In this document: positions 1-7,964 of the stretch, piece after piece
How positions within the stretch are numbered: position 1 is the stretch's first letter
Layout of the letters: each line of letters starts with the position of its first letter
Assembly (NCBI GenBank): GCA_021799555.1
Contig: JAJZAG010000041.1
Span: 1 to 16,991 of the forward strand
Length of the DNA stretch: 16,991 nt
Direction of reading: 5' to 3'
Origin: Deltaproteobacteria bacterium
GTDB lineage: Bacteria; Desulfobacterota; Binatia; Binatales; Binataceae
Made by a program: the position numbers and the translations under genes
Notes under the pieces: model-generated
Told to the model about the DNA's origin: nothing
The model's input: only the letters and a program-made list of their open reading frames with translations
The model's database searches: none

Positions 1-1
1 C

Positions 2-271
2 ATGCTGCTGATCGCGATGCTGCTTGGTGAACGACCAACGGGTGCGCGTCTGCGTGTGAAGGCGATGTTGTATTTCGCGGTCTCGGTGGCGCTGAACTTC
101 GCGCCCGGACGCCGTCTCGGCAAATTGGCATTATTTTACTCGGCACACTTTCTCTCTTCGATCGCCGCGTTCTTAGCCGTTGCGACAGGGCTGTGGCGGA
201 TAGCGCCCGAGTCGGGATCCGCAGCCGCTGGCCGCTCGAGTACGCCCATTATCCGGACCGTGGTGCGGTGA
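2..271 (+). CDS. C-terminal part of an unidentified membrane-associated protein (cut by window edge)
   Basis: The reading frame is open from the first bases of the window and ends at TGA 269-271. The ATG at position 2 could be a start, but the frame may simply continue from outside, so it is best read as a 3' fragment. The visible 89 residues contain two hydrophobic stretches (about residues 22-34 and 43-67) separated by a basic R-R-L-G-K patch, suggesting a membrane anchor or membrane-facing tail, then a Ser/Ala/Arg-rich end. The stop overlaps the GTG start of the Kdo-kinase-like gene by 4 bp, which implies translational coupling and a role in the same envelope pathway. It could be the tail of a glycosyltransferase, but no catalytic motif is visible to confirm this. 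Confidence 0.45.
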   Translation: MLLIAMLLGERPTGARLRVKAMLYFAVSVALNFAPGRRLGKLALFYSAHFLSSIAAFLAVATGLWRIAPESGSAAAGRSSTPIIRTVVR

Positions 272-1011
272 GACCGCGCAACGCAATCGACTGGCGGCCC
301 GATCCAAACTTCACCGGGATCGCTCTCGGCCGCCGTCTGCTGATCCTGCATCGCGAGATTCTCTCGCACGCGCCCGTAATCGCCGCGCGGCTGCGCGAGC
401 TTGAAAAATCCGCGTCCGGTGCCGGTAATCGCGCCAGCGGTTTCCGAATCAAACTCGATGGCGGACCTGAACTATTTGCGCGGCGCGCCAGACGCGGTGG
501 CCTGATGCGCTATCTCGTGAGCGACACTTTCTTCGGAACGAAGCCGCGCCCGCTTACGGAATTGGCGGTTGCCCTCGAGGCTCGGCGGCGCGCAATCGGC
601 GTGGCCGAACCGATGGGAGCGTGTGTCGAGACGGTCGGACCCGGATTGTACCGCGGATTCGTTCTGACCCGCGCGCTCGCGGGGATGACGCTATGGGAAT
701 TTGTCCGCGCTGACGACGACCCTTTCGTACGCGGCCACGTACTGATGCTCGCACGCGCCGCGGTGGCGACCATGCACAACCGGGGAATGTTTCACGCCGA
801 CCTCAATCTGCACAACCTATTCGTCACTCAATCGGGCGAAAGCTTCTCGGTCGTGATCCTCGATCTCGACAAGGCTCGCCTGCACGACGGACCGCTGCCG
901 GAGGCGCTGCGACGCAAGAACGCGCACCGTCTGCTGCGTTCAGCGCGCAAGCTCGATCCGTCAGGACGCTACTTCGACGCCGCGGCGCTTAAAACCTTGG
1001 ATGTCAGCTGA
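268..1011 (+). CDS. Kdo kinase-like (KdkA/WaaP family) lipopolysaccharide kinase
   Basis: Predicted 247-residue cytoplasmic kinase of the Kdo/WaaP family, which phosphorylates Kdo or heptose of the LPS inner core with ATP. The catalytic loop reads H-A-D-L-N-L-H-N (about 176-183), and the metal-binding segment I-L-D-L-D-K-A-R-L (197-205) takes the place of DFG. Upstream, R-R-A-R-R-G-G-L-M-R-Y-L (72-83) matches the R-R-G-G-L segment typical of KdkA proteins. A GTG at 193 would give 25 extra residues, but GTG 268 overlaps the preceding TGA (GTGA), gives the usual family length and is preferred. The gene ends in a short hairpin facing ridA. Kdo versus heptose as substrate cannot be decided here. 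A second kinase of this fold lies at 7101-7964. Confidence 0.82.
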   Translation: MRPRNAIDWRPDPNFTGIALGRRLLILHREILSHAPVIAARLRELEKSASGAGNRASGFRIKLDGGPELFARRARRGGLMRYLVSDTFFGTKPRPLTELAVALEARRRAIGVAEPMGACVETVGPGLYRGFVLTRALAGMTLWEFVRADDDPFVRGHVLMLARAAVATMHNRGMFHADLNLHNLFVTQSGESFSVVILDLDKARLHDGPLPEALRRKNAHRLLRSARKLDPSGRYFDAAALKTLDVS

Positions 1012-1026
1012 GCGCACCGAGCTCAG
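1008..1026. terminator. Short hairpin between convergent genes, possible weak bidirectional terminator
   Basis: CTGAGC (1008-1013) pairs perfectly with GCTCAG (1021-1026) across a 7 nt loop. The stem holds the TGA stops of both convergent genes (1009-1011 plus strand, 1025-1023 minus strand), which lie only 11 bp apart. There is no T-tract on either side, so intrinsic termination would be weak. Confidence 0.35.
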
Positions 1027-1409
1027 GTGCGGCGTTTGGCGGCGATAACTTCGATCTCGATTCTTGCGCCGCGTGGAAGCGCCACGGCCTGGATAGTCGA
1101 GCGGGCGGGAAACGGCGGCTCGAAGTGCTCCCCGTAGATGCGGTTGACGAGATCGAAGTCGCGCAGGTCGGCAAGAAAAATCGTCGTCTTGACGACGTCG
1201 GCGAAGCTCAGGCCCTCCGCCGCAAGAACTTCGCGGATATTGCCCAGTACGCGCCGCGTTTCCGACTCGACGCCTCCGGCAACGATCGCTCCGGAGTGAG
1301 GGTCAAGGCCGATTTGGCCCGAGCAAAACACGAATTCGCAGGCAGCGACAGCCTGAGAATACGGCCCTATTGCGGCCGGCGCGCTTTCAGTCACGAGTGC
1401 TCGCTTCAT
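1023..1409 (-). CDS. ridA: RidA family reactive enamine/imine deaminase
   Basis: Predicted 128-residue RidA (YjgF/YER057c/UK114) protein. The family forms trimers that hydrolyse reactive 2-aminoacrylate and related imines made by PLP enzymes to ketoacids and ammonia. The match runs full length: I-G-P-Y-S-Q-A (14-20), C-S-G-Q-I (29-33), then P-A-R-S-T-I-Q-A-V-A-L-P (101-112), which carries the conserved substrate-binding Arg (R103, equivalent to R105 in E. coli), and an I-E-I-E-V-I-A end with Glu120. The frame opens further upstream, but ATG 1409 has a good AGAGGA ribosome site and matches the family N-terminus. It lies 22 bp behind rel and is the last gene of the long minus-strand operon, an order seen in Geobacter-like genomes. 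Confidence 0.93.
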   Translation of the reverse strand: MKRALVTESAPAAIGPYSQAVAACEFVFCSGQIGLDPHSGAIVAGGVESETRRVLGNIREVLAAEGLSFADVVKTTIFLADLRDFDLVNRIYGEHFEPPFPARSTIQAVALPRGARIEIEVIAAKRRT

Positions 1410-1431
1410 CGCAGTGTCCTCTCGCGCGCGA

Positions 1432-3660
1432 TCATTCGTCGCGCGACGCGCTTTGATAGCCGATGCGCGAGACCCGCATGACGCCGTCAATCGCGCCGAT
1501 CGCGTTCATCAACATATTCAGTTGCCGCGCGCTGGAAATGCTGACCTCGAATATCGAAAGTGCGCGGCCATCCGAACCGCGTGTCTTCACTTCCGCGGTC
1601 GAGATGTTCACGCCAGCCGACGCGATCGTTTTCGTCATCGCCGCCAGCAGCCCCGGTTGATCAATGCACAGCACTTCGAGCCGGATTGGACGCGGAGCCT
1701 CTTCGCCGTCCTTCCATACCACCGGCACGCGGCGCTGCGGATCCGTGTTGAGCGCGTGCTGGCAGGAGGCGACGTGAACGGTTACGCCGCGGCCGCGCGT
1801 GATGAACCCGGTGATGGCCTCGCCCGGCAGCGGACTGCAGCATCGCGCGAAGCGCACCAGAACGTCGCCGATTCCCGATACCACGACCGCTCCGCTGGCG
1901 GCCTTGCGCGCGGCCTTTTCCGCGCGCTCGCGAGCGGGAACGGCAGGCGCGGGCGGCGCGGCTTTACCCTCGCGATAGAGCTTTAACTCGTCAGGATTAA
2001 GCGTCTTGGCGAGGACTTGGCCCGGGGTCACGATCCCGTAGCCGATCGCGGCAAGGAGGCTGTCGATGTCGCGCTGGGAAAACTCTTTGAGGACCGGCTC
2101 CAAGCGCTTCGCGCTGCGCAATTGCGCGACGCTCAAGTGCAACGGTTCGAGTTCGCGTTCGAGAAGCTGCAAACCCATCTCGCGCGAGCGCTCGGCCTGC
2201 TGGGTGCGGAGCCATTGGCGGATGCGCGATTTGGCGCGCGCGGTTACGCAGAAGTTGGCCCAATCTTTTCCCGGCGTCTGCCGCTCCGATGTAATCACCT
2301 CAACCGTATCGCCGGAGCGCATCCGATAGCGCAGCGGAACCATCCGCCCGTTGACCCGCGCACCCGACAGATGCGCTCCCACCTGCGAATGGATGCGGTA
2401 GGCAAAATCGATAATGGTCGCCCCTTGCGGAAAATCCAGCACGTCGCCCTTGGGCGTGAAAACGAATACCTCTTCGGGGAACAGATCGTCCTTGACGGTG
2501 GAGAGGAATTCCTGTGGGTCTTTTAGGTTCTGCTGCCACTCAATAAGGCGTCTTAGCCACGCGAAGCGTTCAGTGTCCTTGATCTCTTTGGCACGGGCAC
2601 CTTCCTTGTAACTCCAGTGAGCGGCAATTCCTTCTTCGGCGACCTCGTGCATCTCGCGGGTACGAATCTGCACTTCCATCCGCTGACCGCGCGGGCCGAT
2701 CAGCGTCGAATGCAGCGATTGATACATGTTCGCTTTTGGCAGCGCGATATAGTCCTTGAATCGGCCCGGCACCGGCTTCCAATTGGCGTGCACGACGCCG
2801 AGCGCTTCATAACATTCGCGCACCGTTGCAACGATAATCCGAAACGCGACCAGGTCGTAAATTTGATCGAACGAAAGTGCGAGCTCCTGCATCTTGGAAT
2901 GAATCGAGAAAAAGTGCTTGGGGCGTCCCGTGACTTCGGCCTTGACACCCGATTCCTCGAGCCGACGCGAAAGGATCGCGATTACGTCGCGGATATATTC
3001 CTCGCGCTCCTTGCGGGTCTTGGCGACAAAGGCCTTGAGCGTCGAATATGATGACGGATTAAGGTAACGGAACGCGTGGTCTTCGAGCTCCGACTTGAGC
3101 CAGTAGATGCCGAGGCGATGTGCGATTGGCGCGTATATCTCGATCGTCTCGCGCGAAATTTCCTGCTGGCGGTCGGGCGGCAACGACTCGAGGGTGCGCA
3201 TGTTATGGAGTCGATCGGCAAGTTTGATCAGCACCACCCGGATGTCACGCGACATCGCGATGATCATTTTGCGGAAGTTTTCCGCCTGCTTTTCGGCGTG
3301 GCTCTGAAACGTGATCTTGGATACCTTCGTCAGTCCGTCGACCAGTTGCGCGACTTCATCGCCGAAGCGCGCGCGAACTTCTTCAAGCGGCGTCGCGGTG
3401 TCCTCGACGACGTCGTGCAGCAGCGCGGCGACGATCGACGCGACGTCGAGCTTTAGCTCCGCCGCGATCATCGCGACGTTGAGCGGATGGGTTACGTAAG
3501 GTTCCCCGGAGACACGCTTCTGCTCGCCATGGACGCGCGCCGAGAAGTCATAGACCCTGCGGATCAGCTCAAGGTCGGCGTTGGGATTGTAGGCCCGTAC
3601 CCGCGCGAGCAACGGCGCAAGTTCATCGGCCGGGACTGCGGCTTGCGCTAGCTCTTCCAC
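1432..3660 (-). CDS. Bifunctional (p)ppGpp synthetase/hydrolase (Rel/SpoT)
   Basis: Predicted 742-residue long RSH enzyme, the usual length, making and degrading the alarmone (p)ppGpp in the cytoplasm. The N-terminal HD hydrolase domain (about 45-155) keeps its metal-binding H82-D83 in L-L-H-D-V-V-E-D-T. The synthetase domain (about 245-350) has R-F-K-D (300-303), the R-x-K-D form known from bifunctional Rel/SpoT rather than the acidic form of RelA, and Q-I-R-T (331-334). TGS (about 397-457), a Cys-containing domain with R-C-C-S-P-L-P (606-612), and a C-terminal ACT domain (about 659-735) follow. The start is GTG 3660, preceded by GAGGGG, and overlaps the gmk stop by 13 bp, so translation is probably coupled. 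Both activities look intact. rpoZ is not present upstream. Confidence 0.95.
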   Translation of the reverse strand: MEELAQAAVPADELAPLLARVRAYNPNADLELIRRVYDFSARVHGEQKRVSGEPYVTHPLNVAMIAAELKLDVASIVAALLHDVVEDTATPLEEVRARFGDEVAQLVDGLTKVSKITFQSHAEKQAENFRKMIIAMSRDIRVVLIKLADRLHNMRTLESLPPDRQQEISRETIEIYAPIAHRLGIYWLKSELEDHAFRYLNPSSYSTLKAFVAKTRKEREEYIRDVIAILSRRLEESGVKAEVTGRPKHFFSIHSKMQELALSFDQIYDLVAFRIIVATVRECYEALGVVHANWKPVPGRFKDYIALPKANMYQSLHSTLIGPRGQRMEVQIRTREMHEVAEEGIAAHWSYKEGARAKEIKDTERFAWLRRLIEWQQNLKDPQEFLSTVKDDLFPEEVFVFTPKGDVLDFPQGATIIDFAYRIHSQVGAHLSGARVNGRMVPLRYRMRSGDTVEVITSERQTPGKDWANFCVTARAKSRIRQWLRTQQAERSREMGLQLLERELEPLHLSVAQLRSAKRLEPVLKEFSQRDIDSLLAAIGYGIVTPGQVLAKTLNPDELKLYREGKAAPPAPAVPARERAEKAARKAASGAVVVSGIGDVLVRFARCCSPLPGEAITGFITRGRGVTVHVASCQHALNTDPQRRVPVVWKDGEEAPRPIRLEVLCIDQPGLLAAMTKTIASAGVNISTAEVKTRGSDGRALSIFEVSISSARQLNMLMNAIGAIDGVMRVSRIGYQSASRDE

Positions 3661-4280
3661 GGCGCGAACCCCTCGCGCATGCGGGCGGCGCGCAACCGTT
3701 CCGCGTTGACGATCGCTTCGAGTTCGCCGACGGAACGGCTGATTTCGTTGTTGACGATCAGATAATCATAGGAGCGCCATTCGCGGGCTTCGTCGCGCGC
3801 GCGTTTGAGGCGGCGCTGGATCGCGTCTTCGCTCTCGGTACCGCGCCCGCGCAGACGCCCCTCCAGCTCCTCGAAGCTGGGCGGAAGGACGAAGATTGCA
3901 ACCGCGTCGTTGGGATATTTTTCACGAATCTGGCGCGCGCCCTGAATGTCAATATCGAGCAGGATGTCACGGCCTTCGCTGACTGCCGTCTCGAGCGGAG
4001 CGCGCGGAGTTCCGTAAGACGCGTCGAAGACTTTCGCCCATTCGGCGAGTCCGCCCGTTTCACGCATCGCGTTAAATTCAGCTTCGCTCACGAATCGGTA
4101 ATCTACCGCATCAATTTCAGCTCCGCGGGGGCGCCGCGTGGTCAGCGATACTGAGAATTCGAGACCCGCAATTCCCTTGAGAGCGCCACGATAGAGCGTA
4201 GTCTTGCCCGCACCCGAAGGAGCGGAGAGTATAAATATTATACCGCGTCTTTGCGGCAGAGGATGTATAGGTTTCGACAC
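3648..4280 (-). CDS. gmk: Guanylate kinase
   Basis: Predicted 210-residue guanylate kinase (ATP + GMP to ADP + GDP), which supplies GDP/GTP, the substrates of the downstream Rel enzyme. The P-loop S-A-P-S-G-A-G-K-T-T is at about 19-28. The GMP-binding segment T-T-R-R-P-R-G-A-E-I-D-A-V-D-Y follows (47-61), and L-D-I-D-I-Q-G-A-R-Q-I (107-117) is the conserved Walker-B-like strand. Length is normal. The start is GTG 4280, the first start codon in the frame; its ribosome site is weak (GGA about 12 nt upstream). It follows yicC by 44 bp, and its 3' end overlaps rel by 13 bp. Confidence 0.94.
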   Translation of the reverse strand: MSKPIHPLPQRRGIIFILSAPSGAGKTTLYRGALKGIAGLEFSVSLTTRRPRGAEIDAVDYRFVSEAEFNAMRETGGLAEWAKVFDASYGTPRAPLETAVSEGRDILLDIDIQGARQIREKYPNDAVAIFVLPPSFEELEGRLRGRGTESEDAIQRRLKRARDEAREWRSYDYLIVNNEISRSVGELEAIVNAERLRAARMREGFAPWKS

Positions 4281-4324
4281 GTAATAGGCGTCCGGAAAAT
4301 TGCAAATGATGTTTTATACTACGC
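4281..4324 (-). promoter_or_regulatory. AT-rich yicC-gmk gap with possible internal promoter
   Basis: This 44 bp gap is clearly more AT-rich than the flanking genes. On the minus strand it holds TATAAA (4318-4313), a fair -10 hexamer. The hexamer 17 nt upstream (TGCAAA, inside the end of yicC) is only a 3/6 match to a -35 box. It could give gmk-rel-ridA expression independent of the glycosyltransferase genes, but the evidence is weak. Confidence 0.22.
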
Positions 4325-5200
4325 TTACTCGACGTTTTGCACCTGCTCGCGCATCTTTTCCGCCTCCGCCTTCACCTCGACTGTCACCTGTGACAGCGCC
4401 GCGTTCTGCGACTTCGACCCCATCGTATTTACTTCGCGATTGATCTCCTGAAGCAGGAACTCGATCGCCTTACCGATCGGACCTTTGCGGTCCAACAGTC
4501 CCTCGAGTCCCTCAAGGTGGGTTTTCAGCCGCGTGATCTCTTCGCTGATATCGCCATGCTGCGAGGCGATCGAGGCTTCTTCGTGCAGCCGCTTTTCATT
4601 GACTGGCAGCGCGGCAAGCAGTTCGCGGATTCGCGCCTCGAAGGTCTTCATCACTTCGACGCGAGTCTCCTCGGCCAAGCGCTCGATCCGCGGAAGCGCG
4701 TCGTGGATTCGTTTGACCCGTTCACCGAAATCGCGGCGCAAGCTCAATCCCTCGCGGACCCGCTCGGCGTCGAGCGCTTTAAGGGCGCCCTTTATCGCGG
4801 CCATCGCAAGTTTTACCGCAGGGCGCCTGTCGGTCTCTTCTTCGACCACGTGAAATATTTCGGGGCGGTTGAGTATCGCGTCGATTCCCGGCTCACCGGC
4901 GAGATGAAGCCGTTTGCCGAGGCGGCGCAGTTCAGCGACATACTGGGCCGCCAGGTTCTCGTTGACCTCGAGCCGCGCTGGCGGAGCCTTGAGCGCGGTA
5001 CATTTGATGAACAACTCGACCCGACCTCGTGCAACCGCAGCCTGGATTGTCTTACGAATCTCGGCCTCGTACTCGCCCCATCCGCGGGGCAGATTGAGCT
5101 TGAGCTCGAGGAAGCGCTGGTTAAGGCAACGAATTTCAGCCACCACGCGGACGCCCGCGCGTTCGATCTCGCCCCGTCCAAATCCGGTCATGCTTCGCAT
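4325..5200 (-). CDS. yicC: YicC family endoribonuclease
   Basis: Predicted 291-residue YicC/YloC protein, the usual length. Members are single-strand endoribonucleases; E. coli YicC acts on small RNAs such as RyhB. It opens with the family signature M-R-S-M-T-G-F-G-R-G-E, has a long charged helical middle, and ends with the conserved DUF1732 segment L-L-Q-E-I-N-R-E-V-N-T-M-G-S-K (about 249-263), rich in acidic residues and finishing E-Q-V-Q-N-V-E. ATG 5200 is preceded by GGAGGA lying inside the 3' end of the glycosyltransferase gene, 5 bp away, so the two are co-transcribed. It is the first of the yicC-gmk-rel-ridA group; the remA/DUF370 gene sometimes found after yicC is absent. Confidence 0.93.
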   Translation of the reverse strand: MRSMTGFGRGEIERAGVRVVAEIRCLNQRFLELKLNLPRGWGEYEAEIRKTIQAAVARGRVELFIKCTALKAPPARLEVNENLAAQYVAELRRLGKRLHLAGEPGIDAILNRPEIFHVVEEETDRRPAVKLAMAAIKGALKALDAERVREGLSLRRDFGERVKRIHDALPRIERLAEETRVEVMKTFEARIRELLAALPVNEKRLHEEASIASQHGDISEEITRLKTHLEGLEGLLDRKGPIGKAIEFLLQEINREVNTMGSKSQNAALSQVTVEVKAEAEKMREQVQNVE

Positions 5201-5205
5201 CGTAA

Positions 5206-6363
5206 TCAGCTCTTCCTCCCAGGCGCGTCGAGACAGGTGCGATAAAGCTCGGCTGTCCGGGCAGCCATCGTGGTAATCGCAAAATCCCGCTGCGCCCGTG
5301 CTCGCGCCGCACGCCCCATCGCTGCGCTCCGCTCCGGCGCCTCCACCAATTGCGCGATCGCGCGAGCGATCGCCTTGCCGTCGGCGGGCGGCACCAACAG
5401 TCCCGTAATGCCGTGCTCGACTACTTCGCCGATCCCCCCAGTGTCGCTCGCGACAACCGGCAGTCCGCTTGCAGCCGCCTCAAGGATCGCAACCCCCAAC
5501 CCTTCGTGCAAAGAGGGGAACACGAAGATATCGGTTGCGGCAAGGACATTGCGAACGTCATCGACGCGACCCAGAAACCGCAATTGACGCGCGATTCCGA
5601 GCGCCTGCGCATCGCGCTCCAACTCGGCGCGCAAACCGCCGTCGCCCGCGACGAGACAAACCAAGTTCGCGCCCTTGCCGTCGCGAACCAGATGCGAAAT
5701 CGCCTCGAGCAGATAACGATGCCCCTTGCGCGGCTCGAGCATCCCTACCGTCCCGAGCACGAGCGCGCCCGATGGGATCTCGAATGCGGCGCGAGCGGAT
5801 TTGCGTTCCGCAACGGTAGCACAATGAAAACGCTCGCAATCGACGCCGCTGCGAATAATCGCGATGCGCTCGCGCGCGACGCCGGCGGCGGCGATCGAAT
5901 CGGCGACTCCGCGTGAGATTGCGGCTACACCGTCGACCGCGCGGCCGAACAAGAGTGGCGCGAAGACGCGGTTGGGCCGGAAATCCATGCGCCGGGTCAC
6001 AACCAGAGCGCGCGCGAACCCGCGCGCATACGGCGCCATCGCGTGCGCGTGCGCCGTATGAAAGTGCACGATATCGTAGCGTCCCCGGCGCAGGATCGCG
6101 CGCAGCCGGATCGCTGCGGGCAGATCTACTGAATTGCGAATCCGCAGCGGATAGCAAACAACGCCTTCGCGCCGCGCGCGCTCGTAGAGCCGTCCCGCCG
6201 GGTCGCAGATTAGCTCGGCGCGATGCCCCATGTGCAGCAGTTCGAGTGTAAGGCCGAGCACCTGCGTTTCGCCTCCAGCGAAACCATGCTCGGGATCGAC
6301 GCCGGCGACGCGCAGCGGCGGATTCGGTTCGAGTTGCGACGGATGATGCGGAGGCGAGGTCAC
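5206..6363 (-). CDS. GT4-family (GT-B fold) glycosyltransferase
   Basis: Predicted 385-residue retaining glycosyltransferase of family GT4, transferring a sugar from a nucleotide donor, probably to LPS core or a related surface glycan at the inner face of the inner membrane. Visible features: an N-terminal acceptor-side motif G-F-A-G-G-E-T-Q (27-34), an H-F-H-T-A-H-A-H-A stretch (100-108), the linker strand G-T-V-G-M-L-E-P-R-K-G-H (204-215) and the donor-binding E-x7-E motif E-G-L-G-V-A-I-L-E (287-295) followed by A-S-G-L-P-V-V-A. The start is GTG 6363, with GAAGG about 10 nt upstream. The first about 17 residues are Pro-rich and not conserved-looking, so a slightly later start is possible. 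Donor and acceptor are unknown. Confidence 0.87.
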   Translation of the reverse strand: MTSPPHHPSQLEPNPPLRVAGVDPEHGFAGGETQVLGLTLELLHMGHRAELICDPAGRLYERARREGVVCYPLRIRNSVDLPAAIRLRAILRRGRYDIVHFHTAHAHAMAPYARGFARALVVTRRMDFRPNRVFAPLLFGRAVDGVAAISRGVADSIAAAGVARERIAIIRSGVDCERFHCATVAERKSARAAFEIPSGALVLGTVGMLEPRKGHRYLLEAISHLVRDGKGANLVCLVAGDGGLRAELERDAQALGIARQLRFLGRVDDVRNVLAATDIFVFPSLHEGLGVAILEAAASGLPVVASDTGGIGEVVEHGITGLLVPPADGKAIARAIAQLVEAPERSAAMGRAARARAQRDFAITTMAARTAELYRTCLDAPGRKS

Positions 6364-6408
6364 GGCTAGAAGGCCTTCATACGCGCGATGATGCGGCGGA
6401 TCTTCGCT

Positions 6409-7101
6409 TCAATCGAGAAACCGATAGTAGAAGATTGCGCAAATCGCGGTGATCGCGTCGCGCCATCCAATCTTTTTCCCTTCGTCGTAGGTGCGGCCCG
6501 AGTATGAGATTGGAACCTCATAGATTCGCCAGTGCGCGCGCGCCGCTTTGGCCGTAATTTCAGGCTCGAAGGTAAACCGATCGGCACTGAGCTTGAGTTC
6601 CATCAGCCGGTCGCGCCGAAACGCCTTTTGCCCGGTCTCCATGTCACTCAGGTTGAGATCGCTGATAATATTTGAGGCGAGCGTAAGCATCCGGTTCCCA
6701 AAATAATGCCAGAACAGTAGCACGCGATGCGGTCCGCCGAGGAAGCGGGAGCCAAAGACCATATCTGCGCGCCCGTCAAGTAGCGGACCGATCATGTGCT
6801 TGTAGTCGGCGGGATCATACTCGAGGTCGGCATCCTGAACGAACACGTACGGGTTCGACGCCGCGGCGAAGCCAAGCCTTAGCGCGGCGCCTTTGCCCTT
6901 GTTGCGCGCGTGAAAGAAGCATCGCACCTTGGGATGTTCGAATTTCTGCAAAAATTCGCGGGTGCCGTCGGAGGAGCCGTCATCGACAACGATCACTTCG
7001 GAGTCGAAGCCGCATTTGAGCGCGCGATCGATAACCGTGCCGATCGTTTTGGCTTCGTTGAAAACCGGAATCACAACCGAGATTTTTGTCTCCGTGTCCA
7101 T
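6409..7101 (-). CDS. GT2-family glycosyltransferase (dolichyl-/undecaprenyl-phosphate sugar synthase-like)
   Basis: Predicted 230-residue GT-A fold family 2 enzyme of the DPM1/DPG-synthase-like group. Markers: V-V-I-P-V-F-N-E (9-16), V-V-D-D-G-S-S-D-G-T (38-47), the metal-binding Q-D-A-D-L-E-Y-D-P (89-97) and G-S-R-F-L-G-G. The middle segment G-Q-K-A-F-R-R and the late P-I-S-Y-S-G-R-T-Y-D-E-G-K-K-I-G-W-R-D motif are typical of the polyprenyl-phosphate branch. There is no C-terminal transmembrane pair, unlike GtrB, so it is probably peripheral. ATG 7101 shares one base with the TGA of the upstream kinase (TGATG) and follows a GGGAGGGG ribosome site. A GTG lies one codon earlier. The product may be a lipid-linked sugar used by a membrane glycosyltransferase encoded elsewhere. 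Confidence 0.87.
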   Translation of the reverse strand: MDTETKISVVIPVFNEAKTIGTVIDRALKCGFDSEVIVVDDGSSDGTREFLQKFEHPKVRCFFHARNKGKGAALRLGFAAASNPYVFVQDADLEYDPADYKHMIGPLLDGRADMVFGSRFLGGPHRVLLFWHYFGNRMLTLASNIISDLNLSDMETGQKAFRRDRLMELKLSADRFTFEPEITAKAARAHWRIYEVPISYSGRTYDEGKKIGWRDAITAICAIFYYRFLD

Positions 7102-7964
7102 CACCCCTCCCTCACCTGGTTCCGGGCTGGCACCGCCGCCGGTGGAATTGTTTCAAGCGCACCATCGCGCGCGACGCGCGATTTGAGCATTCGCGAAAGA
7201 CGCCGCAGATCGCCGCGTCCGCGCTGCCGCGACGTTGCCGCCGCATAGCTCGACCACACGCGCATCCGGTCCGCGTAAGTAAGTCCCGCAAGGCTGAAGT
7301 GGCCGAGCTGCACGAGATTTCTCAGCCGCGCCCGTTTGAGCATGAAAAAGGGCGCCCGGTTCGTTCGCTCATGATCGATAAACCAGATTTGCGGCATGGC
7401 ACCGTCTTCGACAATGATATTGAACGGAGTCAGATCGCCGTGGATGAAGCCGGCGCGATGCAATCGGGCTATCTCCGCGCCAATTGCGCGCATCAGTAAC
7501 CGCTTACGCGCGAATTCGCCGCGACCGAGCGCGCGCAGATAGCGTGTGAGCATGACGCCCGGCGCGCGCGGTGTCGCGACCAGCTCGCGGCCGCTGGCGG
7601 GCTCGGACCCCCACATCACCACGGCGGGAGCGTGAAGACCGGCGCGGCGTAATGCGTTTGAAATCGTGCGAATATGGGCCGCCGGTGGCGACGCTAACCA
7701 TCGCTTCAACCGGCCGCGTCCACGCCGCCCATCGAACAACTTGACGAAAAAGTCGCCGACTTGAAGGCGCACGCGATAGGTCGCGCCGCGGCGCGAACGC
7801 CGAAGCGATTGCGGCCCTCGCCCCGCACAGGCATCAAGGACGGCTCCGATGATTTCGTCGCGTGCGGCGTAGTCAGCCGCCGTTTCAAACTCGAATCTAA
7901 TCCGCCATCCGCCGCGATCGATTGCTCCGCCATATCCGGCTGCCGATTCGCGGGCGCTTATCAT
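7101..7964 (-). CDS. Lipopolysaccharide kinase-fold protein (Kdo/WaaP-like)
   Basis: Predicted 287-residue small-molecule kinase of the protein-kinase superfamily, Kdo/WaaP/InaA-like. V-K-L-F at 74-77 carries the likely ATP-binding Lys75, the catalytic loop is I-H-G-D-L-T-P-F-N-I (174-183), and the metal-binding Asp is in I-W-F-I-D-H-E-R-T (193-201). The frame is open much further upstream, but ATG 7964 overlaps the stop of the heptosyltransferase gene as ATGA, and the upstream extension is the antisense-frame shadow of that gene. By context it probably phosphorylates a heptose or Kdo in the LPS core, cross-linking the outer membrane through cations. It differs in its loop sequence from the KdkA-like protein at 268-1011 and is unlikely to be redundant with it. 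Confidence 0.78.
   Translation of the reverse strand: MISARESAAGYGGAIDRGGWRIRFEFETAADYAARDEIIGAVLDACAGRGPQSLRRSRRGATYRVRLQVGDFFVKLFDGRRGRGRLKRWLASPPAAHIRTISNALRRAGLHAPAVVMWGSEPASGRELVATPRAPGVMLTRYLRALGRGEFARKRLLMRAIGAEIARLHRAGFIHGDLTPFNIIVEDGAMPQIWFIDHERTNRAPFFMLKRARLRNLVQLGHFSLAGLTYADRMRVWSSYAAATSRQRGRGDLRRLSRMLKSRVARDGALETIPPAAVPARNQVREG

Noticed and set aside
1414..1986. 190-codon plus-strand open frame
   Set aside because: Antisense to the ACT and Cys-containing domains of Rel, which match their families throughout; its own translation shows no recognisable motif.
4517..5245. 242-codon plus-strand open frame
   Set aside because: It is antisense to yicC, whose family match and ribosome site are clear; long shadow frames are common at this GC content.
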